Positions 1-6,209 of a stretch of DNA of 10,218 bases are shown one piece after another. A program made the position numbers and the translations under genes. Source of the DNA: Paracoccaceae bacterium (GTDB lineage Bacteria; Pseudomonadota; Alphaproteobacteria; Rhodobacterales; Rhodobacteraceae); assembly GCA_015485015.1 (NCBI GenBank), contig WFUK01000283.1, positions 1 through 10,218 on the forward strand, written 5' to 3'. The notes beneath the pieces are model-generated. The model worked only from the letters and a program-made list of their open reading frames with translations. It had not been told where the DNA came from and ran no database searches. How positions within the stretch are numbered: position 1 is the first letter of the stretch; every line of letters starts with the position of its first letter.

Positions 1-132
1 CAACGGCAGGAAGTGCTTACAATGTTAAAATTGTCCGATGACATAAGTGATTTCAGACGACTCTATGAAAAGAGATTTGGCCCTATAAGCGCACAATTAT
101 CTATGTTCCCAGACTTTTTCAAAAATGAGTAG
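1..132 (+). CDS. C-terminal end of an unrecognised protein (5' truncated by the window)
   Basis: The frame starting at base 1 is open from the window edge and gives 43 residues ending FPDFFKNE before a TAG at 130-132. I do not recognise the protein. The piece is mixed charged and hydrophobic, with no membrane segment or motif. Hand-counted GC is about 38%, well below the rest of the window, and codon use is unlike the neighbours (AGA twice, ATA twice, TTA twice). This suggests the gene was acquired horizontally or belongs to an accessory element whose bulk lies to the left. The reading frame is supported only by being open and by ending just before a perfect palindrome, so it is moderately certain as a coding end and uncertain in function. 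Confidence 0.5.
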   Translation, partial: QRQEVLTMLKLSDDISDFRRLYEKRFGPISAQLSMFPDFFKNE

Positions 133-135
133 CGA

Positions 136-155
136 AACACCGTATATACGGTGTT
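136..155. repeat. Perfect 20-bp palindrome just after a stop codon
   Basis: AACACCGTATATACGGTGTT is its own reverse complement over all 20 bases and begins 3 bases after the TAG of the upstream partial gene. As RNA it could fold as a hairpin and end that transcript, but no T-tract follows on either side, so it is not a classical intrinsic terminator. A loop-free dyad of this size also suits a dimeric DNA-binding protein. I cannot decide between the two. Confidence 0.55.
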
Positions 156-160
156 CTATG

Positions 161-196
161 AGGTGCGTGGGCTAGCTAAGTATATAAGCCCCACCT
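161..196. repeat. Imperfect inverted repeat in the AT-rich intergenic region
   Basis: AGGTG (161-165) plus GGGCT (169-173) can pair with AGCCCCACCT (187-196), leaving a 3-base bulge and a 13-base loop. It lies between the truncated gene and the membrane-protein cluster. It could be part of the 3' end of the upstream transcript, but there is no T-tract and no sequence resembling a known RNA family. Confidence 0.25.
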
Positions 197-203
197 AGGT
201 TAG

Positions 204-231
204 TAGTTACGCTGCATCCTGTATTTATAAT
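204..231 (+). promoter_or_regulatory. Possible sigma-70-type promoter upstream of the membrane-protein cluster
   Basis: A perfect TATAAT sits at 226-231 in a very AT-rich stretch. The best -35 match is TAGTTA at 204-209 (3 of 6 to TTGACA) with a 16-base spacer. Transcription would start near 238, giving a leader of about 115 bases that contains the 258-285 hairpin before the ATG at 355. The -10 is good and the -35 is poor, and AT-rich DNA gives such matches by chance, so this is tentative. Confidence 0.3.
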
Positions 232-257
232 TTATATCAGCACGTTATGTAGCTTTC

Positions 258-285
258 GTGTTGGTTTTACTTTCAAAACCGACAC
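258..285 (+). repeat. 11-bp stem with 6-base loop in the leader of the first membrane-protein gene
   Basis: GTGTTGGTTTT (258-268) pairs with AAAACCGACAC (275-285) with a single T-G wobble and the loop ACTTTC. It lies about 70 bases upstream of the ATG at 355, inside the presumed untranslated leader. It has no U-tract after it in the + direction. Possible roles are a transcript-end structure for something to the left, a leader hairpin, or an operator. The structure is real in the sequence; the role is unknown. Confidence 0.4.
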
Positions 286-354
286 AGTTTCCTCACGTAC
301 TACCCTGTCAAATGCACATTATTGCCTTTGCTCGCCCGCATGTTATAACCCCCC

Positions 355-888
355 ATGGCTACAAATCCCCCCTCCTCGCTGCTCTCCACCCTGCGCCTCA
401 TCGCTTTGGCCGCCACGCTTTTGGGCAGCGGGTCGCTTATCTCCTCCTTCCTGTTTTACAAAAATGCCCTCCTGACCGGCGGCATCGTGCTTGAATTCGC
501 CCCGAATGACGCGGCGTTTCAGCCAGACATAACCCCCATCGTCGCTTTTGCTGATTACCAAAAACAAAAATTCATCGCATCGCCTGACAGTGCCTTTGGC
601 GCAGACAACATGCTTCTCGGCCAAAGGCTGCGCATTAAATATGACCCCGTTAACCCCGCAAATTTCCGCCTCGACACGCCGCTGGGCATGTGGGGGCGCG
701 GGGTTATCCGCCTGCTTTACGGGCTGGTCCCCTTCCTTGTTCTCAGCTTTATTCTGGCTGGCAAAAGCAAGCGCGCCCCCGTGCAGCCCCGCCCAAGCGC
801 GCGCAGCCAATCCATCAAGCCAGCGCACCTCATTCGCCACAAAAATACACCTCCGGCCCAATCCGGCGTTGTTCGCCGTATGCGTTGA
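355..888 (+). CDS. DUF3592-type two-helix membrane protein
   Basis: The 177-residue protein has a first hydrophobic helix at about residues 13-35 and a second at about 115-136. Between them is a soluble segment ending in YDPVNPANFRLD (96-107). This architecture, with a YDPxNP..RxD box just before the second helix, is typical of DUF3592 proteins, whose function is unknown. The tail (137-177) is basic and rich in Arg, Pro and Ser and probably cytoplasmic. The ATG at 355 has no convincing Shine-Dalgarno sequence, so the start is uncertain, but it places the first helix sensibly near the N-terminus. The next gene, 52 bases downstream, encodes a paralogue of the same layout, which suggests a tandem duplication and co-expression. 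The soluble part between the helices presumably lies outside the membrane, by inference. Confidence 0.75.
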   Translation: MATNPPSSLLSTLRLIALAATLLGSGSLISSFLFYKNALLTGGIVLEFAPNDAAFQPDITPIVAFADYQKQKFIASPDSAFGADNMLLGQRLRIKYDPVNPANFRLDTPLGMWGRGVIRLLYGLVPFLVLSFILAGKSKRAPVQPRPSARSQSIKPAHLIRHKNTPPAQSGVVRRMR

Positions 889-940
889 TTTTTCTGCGTA
901 TCCCTGTAGCATAGCGTGCAACTGCATCACGGGGCCCGCC

Positions 941-1495
941 ATGGCAAAAAAGAAAACATCAAACCGCCGGATTTGGGGCATTATTATCTTGGTGTTCGGC
1001 TTGATATTTGCCACCATCGGCGGCGGCCTCACCTATGTCGCCTACGATTTCTCAACCCGCGCCATTGCCACCTCAGGCGTTGTTACAAATATCGAGGTGA
1101 ATCTGCCCAGCAGCACAAATAGCGGCGGCACGGGTGGCCCTACCTATAAGCCCACCCTACGCTATATTGACCAAAATGGCCGCCCCCAAAGCGGCCAAAC
1201 TTTCCTGTCCTCTTCCAGCTATAACTACGCCATCGGCACCAAGATCAACATGCTTTATGATCCGGCGAACCCCGGCAGCCTGCGCATAGATAGCTGGTTT
1301 TCGCTCTGGGGTTTTAATCTGGTTTTCCTTGTCACCGGCCTTCTTATTATGGCGGGCGGGGCCGCTCTTTGGCGGTATGGCGGGCAAAAACCTGCCCAAG
1401 CCAAAGCGACCGATGCCGCGCCCTCCGCCCAAAAAACCGATTTCAGCTACAGCTCACGTGACAAACCCCAAAGCCCAACCGTGCGCCGCAAATAG
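941..1495 (+). CDS. DUF3592-type two-helix membrane protein (paralogue of the preceding gene)
   Basis: The frame is open from further upstream, but the ATG at 941 is the likely start. It gives a normal MAKKK basic N-terminus directly before the first membrane helix (about 11-35), whereas the upstream extension overlaps the preceding gene and reads as low-complexity shadow sequence. The product has 184 residues. The region between helices (36-119) includes a Ser/Gly-rich stretch and ends with YDPANPGSLRIDSW (106-119), the DUF3592-like box also seen in the gene before it. The second helix spans about 120-145, followed by a polar tail rich in Ala, Gln and Lys. No strong Shine-Dalgarno sequence is visible. 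The TAG stop overlaps the AGGAG of the next gene's ribosome binding site, so the two are translated in close succession. Molecular function is unknown. Confidence 0.78.
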   Translation: MAKKKTSNRRIWGIIILVFGLIFATIGGGLTYVAYDFSTRAIATSGVVTNIEVNLPSSTNSGGTGGPTYKPTLRYIDQNGRPQSGQTFLSSSSYNYAIGTKINMLYDPANPGSLRIDSWFSLWGFNLVFLVTGLLIMAGGAALWRYGGQKPAQAKATDAAPSAQKTDFSYSSRDKPQSPTVRRK

Positions 1496-1503
1496 GAGAC
1501 CGT

Positions 1504-1992
1504 ATGAAAATCTCGAAAAACACCCCTGATCTAATGGTTATTGATGATCGTCCGTGGTTCATCGGGCTGTTTTTAATCGGCTTTATTGCTATATTTGCGA
1601 GCATCGGTGCCACCATGCTTTATAGCGGCCTTTTGGGCGGCGTCTTCATGTTATTAATTGCCGGTGCTATTTTCACCGGATTTTATTTTCTGGTTGAGCG
1701 CACGCAGCTGGTGCTGGATGCAAGCGCCGGAAAGCTTGAAATCCGCAAAAAATCCATGCGGCGGATGAAGCGCGATAAATATGCGCTCAAAGAGCTGCGC
1801 CACACCACGGTAGACTCCAGAACCTCGTCAAGCAGCAGCGGTAACAGCACCAAAACCAGCAGGTTGGTTTTGGTTTTTAATGGAGAAAACGGCGAGACCG
1901 ACACCCCCCTAACCGCCGCCTATACCAGCGGCGGCGCTGCCGAGCGTATTTCCCCCGTGGTTAACGCGTGGCTAGAGGCGGTAAAGTCCTAA
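1504..1992 (+). CDS. Hypothetical membrane protein, two helices plus soluble C-terminal domain
   Basis: The start is well supported: AGGAG lies at 1494-1498, overlapping the previous stop, five bases before the ATG. The 162-residue protein has two closely spaced helices at about 18-41 and 44-64. A soluble C-terminal domain (65-162) follows, with alternating hydrophobic strands (QLVLDASAGKLEIRKK), a basic patch (RRMKRDK, 86-92) and a Ser-rich insertion near 105-116. The pattern of two helices followed by a small beta-rich domain recalls PH-like or YcxB-like membrane proteins, but I cannot name a family. Operon position right behind two DUF3592-type genes suggests a shared envelope-related role, by inference only. 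Its TAA stop overlaps the stop of the convergent aminotransferase gene, leaving no room for an intergenic terminator. Confidence 0.75.
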   Translation: MKISKNTPDLMVIDDRPWFIGLFLIGFIAIFASIGATMLYSGLLGGVFMLLIAGAIFTGFYFLVERTQLVLDASAGKLEIRKKSMRRMKRDKYALKELRHTTVDSRTSSSSSGNSTKTSRLVLVFNGENGETDTPLTAAYTSGGAAERISPVVNAWLEAVKS

Positions 1993-3116
1993 AGCACCTG
2001 ATCCAGCGCCGCTTCCAGCCGCTTTACCGTGCCGTCAATATCTGCCAGCTTGTCCAAGCCAAACAGCCCCAGACGGAAGGTGCTAAAACCCTCCGGCTCA
2101 TCGCATTGCAGCGGCACACCGGCGGCAATCTGCATACCCAGCGCCGCGAATTTCCTGCCGGTTTTGACCTCTGGATCATCGGTATAGCTCACCACCACCC
2201 CCGGCGCTTCAAAGCCCGCCGCCGCGACCGAGGCAATGCCGCGCGATTTCAGCGCCGCGCGCACCCGATCCCCGAGTTCCTGCTGCGCGGCTTTGATCGT
2301 ATCCCAGCCCAGCGCCTCGGTTTCCTGCATTGCATCGCGAAAGGCTTTCAGCGCATCGGTCGGCAAGGTGGCATGATAGGCATGGCCGCCATTCACATAG
2401 GCTTGCATGATATTGTGCCATGTTTTCAGGTTGCAGGCAAAGCTGCTGGAGGTGGTCTCTTCCATCCGCTCCAGCGCGGCTTGCGAGAGCATCACCAGCG
2501 CGGCGGCGGGCGAGCTGCTCCAGCCCTTTTGCGGGGCCGAGATCAAAATATCCACACCGGTTGCCGCCATATCAACCCAGATCGTGCCGGAGGCGATGCA
2601 ATCCAGCACCATCAAGCCACCCACCTCATGGGTGGCATCAGCCAGCGCCTTGATATAATCATCGGGCAGAATCATGCCGCTGGAGGTCTCGACATGCGGG
2701 GCGAATACCATCGCAGGGCGCTCTGCCTTGATCCGCGCCACGGCTTCCTCGATGGCCACGGGGGCAAAGGGGGCGGTGGCAGCATTGCCGGATTGCCGCG
2801 CCTTTAGCACGGTATGCTCGGAGGGGATATTTCCGGCGTCGAAAATCTGGGTCCAGCGATAGGAAAACCAGCCATTGCGAATCACCAACGCCTTTTGATC
2901 GCTAACAAATTGTCGCGCCACAGCCTCCATGCCATACGTGCCGCCTCCGGGCACAACCACCACCGCCTCGGCCTTATATACCCCTTTCAGGGTGTCTGAA
3001 ATATCGCGCATGACCTGCTGGAAAGCGGCGGACATATGGTTGAGCGAGCGATCGGTAAAAACCACCGAGAATTCTTGCAGGCCATCGGGATCAACATTGG
3101 GCAAAAGGGCGGGCAT
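1989..3116 (-). CDS. Class V PLP-dependent aminotransferase (alanine/serine-glyoxylate aminotransferase-like)
   Basis: The 375-residue protein belongs to the class V aminotransferases, fold type I. Visible landmarks are the phosphate-binding glycine stretch PGGGTYG (56-62), HVETSSG (141-147), the PLP-ring Asp in VLDCIAS (D172), the Schiff-base lysine in SAPQKGW (K197) and a C-terminal carboxylate-binding Arg in FRLG (R348). Length is normal for the family. An ATG 11 codons further upstream exists, but the ATG at 3114-3116 has AGGAG six bases ahead and starts the conserved region, so I chose it. The family includes enzymes that transfer amino groups from Ala, Ser or Asp to glyoxylate or other oxoacids; the exact substrate cannot be read here. 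It follows the thiolase on the same strand after 231 bases, a gap that holds a repeated dyad motif, so it may have its own promoter. Its stop overlaps the convergent membrane-protein stop. Confidence 0.88.
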   Translation of the reverse strand: MPALLPNVDPDGLQEFSVVFTDRSLNHMSAAFQQVMRDISDTLKGVYKAEAVVVVPGGGTYGMEAVARQFVSDQKALVIRNGWFSYRWTQIFDAGNIPSEHTVLKARQSGNAATAPFAPVAIEEAVARIKAERPAMVFAPHVETSSGMILPDDYIKALADATHEVGGLMVLDCIASGTIWVDMAATGVDILISAPQKGWSSSPAAALVMLSQAALERMEETTSSSFACNLKTWHNIMQAYVNGGHAYHATLPTDALKAFRDAMQETEALGWDTIKAAQQELGDRVRAALKSRGIASVAAAGFEAPGVVVSYTDDPEVKTGRKFAALGMQIAAGVPLQCDEPEGFSTFRLGLFGLDKLADIDGTVKRLEAALDQVL

Positions 3117-3258
3117 GGGCGGCTCCTGACTGGGTGTGAACGGGCGCAACCGGCCCTTTTTGTCGCTCTAGCAGTTATTGATCAAAATGGATAGAGAGAC
3201 CGGACATAGAACGCTACGAAGCGGGTTTTATGTGACTGGAATAATCACGGCATCCCCA

Positions 3259-3298
3259 GTTGCAAACCTTGGCATTTTTGCAACAAGTGGCAAAAATG
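3259..3298. promoter_or_regulatory. Candidate operator: overlapping TTGCAA-type dyads upstream of the aminotransferase
   Basis: Two inverted repeats interlock here. GTTGCAAA (3259-3266) and TTTGCAAC (3277-3284) are perfect inverted copies separated by 10 bases. CATTTTTGC (3273-3281) and GCAAAAATG (3290-3298) form a second perfect 9-bp dyad separated by 8 bases. The second dyad recurs as TTTTTGC-N8-GCAAAAA in the dgcN leader at 6619-6640, with GC centres exactly 10 bases apart in both. It lies about 145-180 bases upstream of the aminotransferase ATG and 49 bases downstream of the thiolase stop. A dimeric regulator bound over two helical turns is the likely reading. A thiolase 3'-end hairpin is the alternative, though the stem is A/T-rich. 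Confidence 0.5.
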
Positions 3299-3347
3299 GG
3301 CTGCGGCGCCGTGGCCTCGCTTCGCTCGGTGGGCGCTTGGCTGAACG

Positions 3348-4520
3348 CTATACCTCGATCGCCAGCGCTATGCCCTGCCCGCCCCCGATGCACATGGTGA
3401 TCAGTCCTTTGCCGCCGCCAATTCGCTTCAGCTCGTAAATTGCCTTCAGCGTCACAATCGCCCCCGTTGCCCCCACCGGATGGCCCAGCGCAATCGCGCC
3501 GCCATTGGGGTTTACCTTTGCGGGGTCCAGCCCCAGCTCTTGCGACACGGCGCAGGCCTGCGCGGCAAAGGCTTCGTTGCTTTCGATCACGGCAAAATCA
3601 GCCGGCTTTAGCCCCGTGCGCACCAGCAGGTTTTGCACCGCCGGAACGGGACCGATGCCCATAATCGCGGGATCCACCCCTGCATGGGCATAGCCCAGAA
3701 TCCGCGCCTTGGGCCGCAGCCCTGCATCTTTTGCCGCTTTTGCCGTGGCCAACACCAAAGCCGCCGCGCCGTCATTGATGCCGGAGGCATTGCCCGCCGT
3801 CACCGTGCCGTCTTTTTGAAAGGCCGGACGCAGGCCTGTTAATGCTTCAAGGCTGGTGGTCTTTGGATGCTCGTCGATCTCGAATATCTCGGTTTTGCGA
3901 CCCTTGCGCACCTCGATCGGGGCGATTTGGCTGGTGAAATATCCGGCCTCGATCGCCCGCGCCGCCCGTGCCTGGCTTTCCAGCGCAAATGCGTCTTGCG
4001 CCGCGCGGCTGATGCCGTATTTTGCCGCCACGTTTTCCGCCGTGACCCCCATATGGCCGGTGCCGAAGGGGCAATGCAGCGTCGCCAGCATCATATCCAC
4101 CGCCTGCATATCGCCCATTTTCTGGCCCCAGCGGGCTTGCGGCAGGATGTAGGGCGCGCGACTCATGGCTTCCGCCCCGCCTGCCAGCGCAAAATCCGCA
4201 TCCCCCAGCATCAAGGATTGCGCCGCCGATACCAGCGCCTGCGCCCCCGAGCCGCATAGCCGGTTCACATTCATCGCCGGCACGGCTTCGGGAATTCCCG
4301 CCTCCATCGCCGCCACCCGCGATAGATACATATCCCTAGGCTCGGTATTGATCACATGACCAAACACCACATGGCCAATCTGCGCCGGCTCCACGCCGGA
4401 GCGCCTGATGGCCTCGCGCGATACATGGGCCGCGCTTTGGGTGGGGGGCGTGCTGGCCAATGCGCCGCCAAAGCCGCCAATCGCCGTGCGGGCGCCATCA
4501 AGAATAACGATATCGGTCAT
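3348..4520 (-). CDS. bktB: Beta-ketothiolase, BktB type (acetyl-CoA C-acyltransferase)
   Basis: The 390-residue protein is a complete biosynthetic-type thiolase that condenses or cleaves acetyl-CoA with acyl-CoA partners in the cytoplasm. The nucleophilic Cys is in NRLCGSG (C89), the catalytic His in [14 protein letters not shown] (H347) and the second Cys in CIGGGQG (C377), matching the positions known for the Zoogloea enzyme. The stretches [19 protein letters not shown] and VNRLCGSG closely resemble Ralstonia BktB as I remember it, which favours BktB over PhaA. BktB also accepts propionyl-CoA to make 3-ketovaleryl-CoA. The ATG at 4518-4520 is preceded by AAAGGAA at a suitable distance and begins the family's conserved N-terminus, so the longer frame starting at 4580 is rejected. 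It lies 63 bases after cobD on the same strand and may be co-transcribed. No phaB, phaC or other polyester genes are in the window, so the physiological partner chain is unknown. Confidence 0.9.
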   Translation of the reverse strand: MTDIVILDGARTAIGGFGGALASTPPTQSAAHVSREAIRRSGVEPAQIGHVVFGHVINTEPRDMYLSRVAAMEAGIPEAVPAMNVNRLCGSGAQALVSAAQSLMLGDADFALAGGAEAMSRAPYILPQARWGQKMGDMQAVDMMLATLHCPFGTGHMGVTAENVAAKYGISRAAQDAFALESQARAARAIEAGYFTSQIAPIEVRKGRKTEIFEIDEHPKTTSLEALTGLRPAFQKDGTVTAGNASGINDGAAALVLATAKAAKDAGLRPKARILGYAHAGVDPAIMGIGPVPAVQNLLVRTGLKPADFAVIESNEAFAAQACAVSQELGLDPAKVNPNGGAIALGHPVGATGAIVTLKAIYELKRIGGGKGLITMCIGGGQGIALAIEV

Positions 4521-4583
4521 GGGTATTCCTTTGTGCTGAAGCTTGCGCGCAAGAAAAGCCGCAATCTCTGCGCTTTGCAAGCC

Positions 4584-5516
4584 TTAAAGCCCGCGCGCGA
4601 GCGCCGCGATCACCAAGCCTGCCAGCATCAACCCCCAGCTTTGCCACAGGATCCGAACCGATTGCCGGATATGCGCCGCACCGAGACCATGCCCGCCGCG
4701 CGGATTTACATATTTGTAATCCACCCGCTGCCCGTCATAGATGCGCGGTCCCGATAGCGCGACATCCAGCGCGCCCGCCACGGCCGCCTCGGGCCAGCCC
4801 GCATTGGGGGAGCGATGATGGCGGGCATCTTCGGAAATGACCGTTAGTGTGTGCTGGTCTCCGGCGACAAAAGTGATCAGCGCCGCCGAAATCCGCGCCG
4901 GAATGTAGTTCACCACATCATCCAGCCGCGCTGCTGCCCAGCCGAATTGCTCGTATTTTTCGCTACGATAGCCGATCATGCTATCAGCGGTATTCACCAG
5001 CTTATAGGCCATAATCCCCGGCAAGCCAAAAAGCACAAACCAGAATACAGGTGCCACCACCCCGTCCGAGAAATTCTCGGCGGCGCTTTCTATTGCCGCC
5101 CGCGAAACTCCCGCCTCGTCCAGCGCGCTTACATCGCGGCCAACGATTTTGGCCACCGCCTCGCGGCCCGTATCCAGCCCCCTATCCAGTCCGTCCGCCA
5201 CCGCCAGCACATGCTGCACCAAAGAGCGATGGCCAATCAAAATCGCCGCCCCCAACACCTCCAACACCCCCCAATCGGGCAGCGCCGCCAGCGCGGTCCC
5301 GATGCCGATCACAATCCCGAGGATAATGCCAAGCGCGGCCAAGCCTTTTGCACGGCGATATTTGCCATTATTAAGTCGCCGATCCAGCCATCCGATCATA
5401 GCGCCCATCCAGACGACCGGATGACGGATACGCGACCACAGCCATCGAGGCTCACCCAAGGCGGAATCCACCAGCAACGCCACAACTATAAGTGATATAT
5501 ACGTCATATTTTCCAT
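4584..5516 (-). CDS. cobD: Adenosylcobinamide-phosphate synthase CobD (CbiB family)
   Basis: CobD/CbiB is an inner-membrane enzyme of cobalamin synthesis. It attaches the aminopropanol (phosphate) arm to adenosylcobyric acid, giving adenosylcobinamide (phosphate). The 310-residue length is normal. Family landmarks are the N-terminal LLVDSALGEPRW with HPVVWMG (32-38), ESAAENFSDGVVAPVFW (143-159), YKLVNTADSMIGYRSEKYEQFGWAAARLDD (split over 171-200) and HHRSPNAGWPEAAVAGAL (233-250). Membrane segments lie at about 6-18, 59-79, 86-97, 154-172 and 291-308. The start is either the ATG at 5514-5516 or the ATG three codons later; neither has a clear Shine-Dalgarno sequence. No cobalamin riboswitch (no B12-box-like sequence) is visible in the 172 bases upstream. 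The usual cob neighbours such as cobC are absent; instead it is followed by the thiolase, an odd pairing. Confidence 0.93.
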   Translation of the reverse strand: MENMTYISLIVVALLVDSALGEPRWLWSRIRHPVVWMGAMIGWLDRRLNNGKYRRAKGLAALGIILGIVIGIGTALAALPDWGVLEVLGAAILIGHRSLVQHVLAVADGLDRGLDTGREAVAKIVGRDVSALDEAGVSRAAIESAAENFSDGVVAPVFWFVLFGLPGIMAYKLVNTADSMIGYRSEKYEQFGWAAARLDDVVNYIPARISAALITFVAGDQHTLTVISEDARHHRSPNAGWPEAAVAGALDVALSGPRIYDGQRVDYKYVNPRGGHGLGAAHIRQSVRILWQSWGLMLAGLVIAALARGL

Positions 5517-5630
5517 AATAATAGGAGATTTATTGCCTAATGGGGTTTTTGTCGGCCAAGTGGGCTAGCTTTGTTGTAAATTTCTTATTAAGGGCATGGG
5601 TAATAAGCGGTTGGCCAATGCGCAAGAGAA

Positions 5631-5658
5631 TTTACAGTTTTGGCTATTCGCACATAAC
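5631..5658 (+). promoter_or_regulatory. Possible promoter for the receiver-like gene
   Basis: TTTACA (5631-5636, 5 of 6 to TTGACA) and CATAAC (5653-5658, 4 of 6 to TATAAT) are separated by 16 bases. Transcription would begin near 5665, just ahead of the TTG start I prefer for the receiver-like gene at 5689. This would make the ATG at 5596 lie upstream of the transcript and therefore unused. The match is moderate and the proposal is inference. Confidence 0.28.
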
Positions 5659-5688
5659 TATTTTACCATCAGGGTCTGGGGGCCTCGT

Positions 5689-6075
5689 TTGCGGGTATTG
5701 ATCGCACAGCACAACGCTGAACTGGGCGCGCTTTGGGCCGCCTTTCTCAAGCGAGAGGGCGTAGAGGTTACGCTCGTTCAATCGCAATCCGAAGCCTTGA
5801 TGCAGATTCGGGCGCAGAATTTTGACGCGCTTGTTCTGGAGATGGTGCTGCCCGATGGCGGCGCGATTGCTGTGGCCGATTTTGCGGCCTACCGCCTGCC
5901 AAATACGCCGGTAATTACGGTAAATTCCACCAGCTTTTTTTCCGACGGCTCTATTTTTGATCTCATGCCCAATGTGCATTCGGTTATGCAAGCGCCGGTT
6001 GAAGCCGAAGACCTCGCAGCGCTTGTGGCCCATCTTGATAGCAAGCAGCAATCGCGGCCCAGTAGCGCTTATTAG
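5689..6075 (+). CDS. Degenerate response-regulator receiver protein
   Basis: From the TTG at 5689 the product is 128 residues, the size of a single receiver domain: RVLIAQHNAELG (strand 1), FDALVLEMVLPDGGA (strand 3 and phosphorylation loop), then VITVNST and VMQAPVE. Key residues are changed. The acidic pair after strand 1 is Gln-His (7-8), the phosphoacceptor Asp is Glu (E51), and the conserved Lys before Pro is Ala (about 102). Such a domain should not be phosphorylated in the usual way; Glu may mimic the phosphorylated state. No output domain follows. The frame is open up to an ATG at 5596, adding 31 residues unlike a receiver and with only an AAGGG too close to that ATG. I therefore prefer TTG 5689 (GGGGG seven bases upstream), without certainty. 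It is divergent from cobD. I recall similar stand-alone receivers in Rhodobacterales, but the partner is unknown. Confidence 0.72.
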   Translation: MRVLIAQHNAELGALWAAFLKREGVEVTLVQSQSEALMQIRAQNFDALVLEMVLPDGGAIAVADFAAYRLPNTPVITVNSTSFFSDGSIFDLMPNVHSVMQAPVEAEDLAALVAHLDSKQQSRPSSAY

Positions 6076-6113
6076 CCCGCGCCGGCCTGATTCCGGTTGT
6101 CACAAATATTTGG

Positions 6114-6142
6114 CTGGCAGGTTTTCTTTTTCTCGATATACT
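6114..6142 (+). promoter_or_regulatory. Sigma-70-like promoter for the 114-residue conserved hypothetical gene
   Basis: CTGGCA (6114-6119, 4 of 6 to TTGACA) and TATACT (6137-6142, 5 of 6 to TATAAT) are spaced by the ideal 17 bases. The expected transcription start is near 6149, leaving about 60 untranslated bases before the ATG at 6210. Within that leader CAGCC and GGCTG (around 6155-6170) can form a small hairpin. Spacing and -10 quality make this the best promoter match in the window. Confidence 0.5.
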
Positions 6143-6209
6143 GAATTTATCGGCAGCCTGAACCGGCTGTTAATGTTTTGGGGCGAAGCTGGTAGCTGGA
6201 GGAAAAATC

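Noticed and set aside
548..940. N-terminal extension of the second DUF3592-type gene
   Set aside because: It overlaps the preceding gene in another frame; the ATG at 941 gives a family-like length and a normal N-terminus before the first helix.
343..1032. Long minus-strand open frame opposite the membrane-protein genes
   Set aside because: It covers the DUF3592-type genes on the other strand, has no recognisable domain, and reads as biased low-complexity sequence from a GC-rich shadow.
3130..3165. GGGC...GCCC followed by TTTTT as a + strand terminator
   Set aside because: The stem is only 4 bp, and no + strand gene ends nearby; on the minus strand it lies in the leader of the aminotransferase.
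3178..3187. TTGATCAA as an FNR-type site
   Set aside because: FNR sites are TTGAT-N4-ATCAA; here the halves overlap with no spacer, so the match fails.
3304..3336. Repetitive GCGCC...CTCGCTTCGCTCGG...GGGCGC just after the thiolase stop as a terminator
   Set aside because: Outer bases pair but the inner stem does not extend cleanly and no T-tract follows on the minus strand; it could be a weak terminator but I cannot support it.
167..5570. GTGGGCTAGCT repeated at 167-177 and 5560-5570, with GCTAGCT again at 6550-6556
   Set aside because: Several shared 11-mers are expected by chance in 10 kb, and no longer flanking identity is present.
5517..5688. Cobalamin riboswitch upstream of cobD
   Set aside because: The gap is short and no B12-box-like sequence or extended helices are visible on the minus strand.
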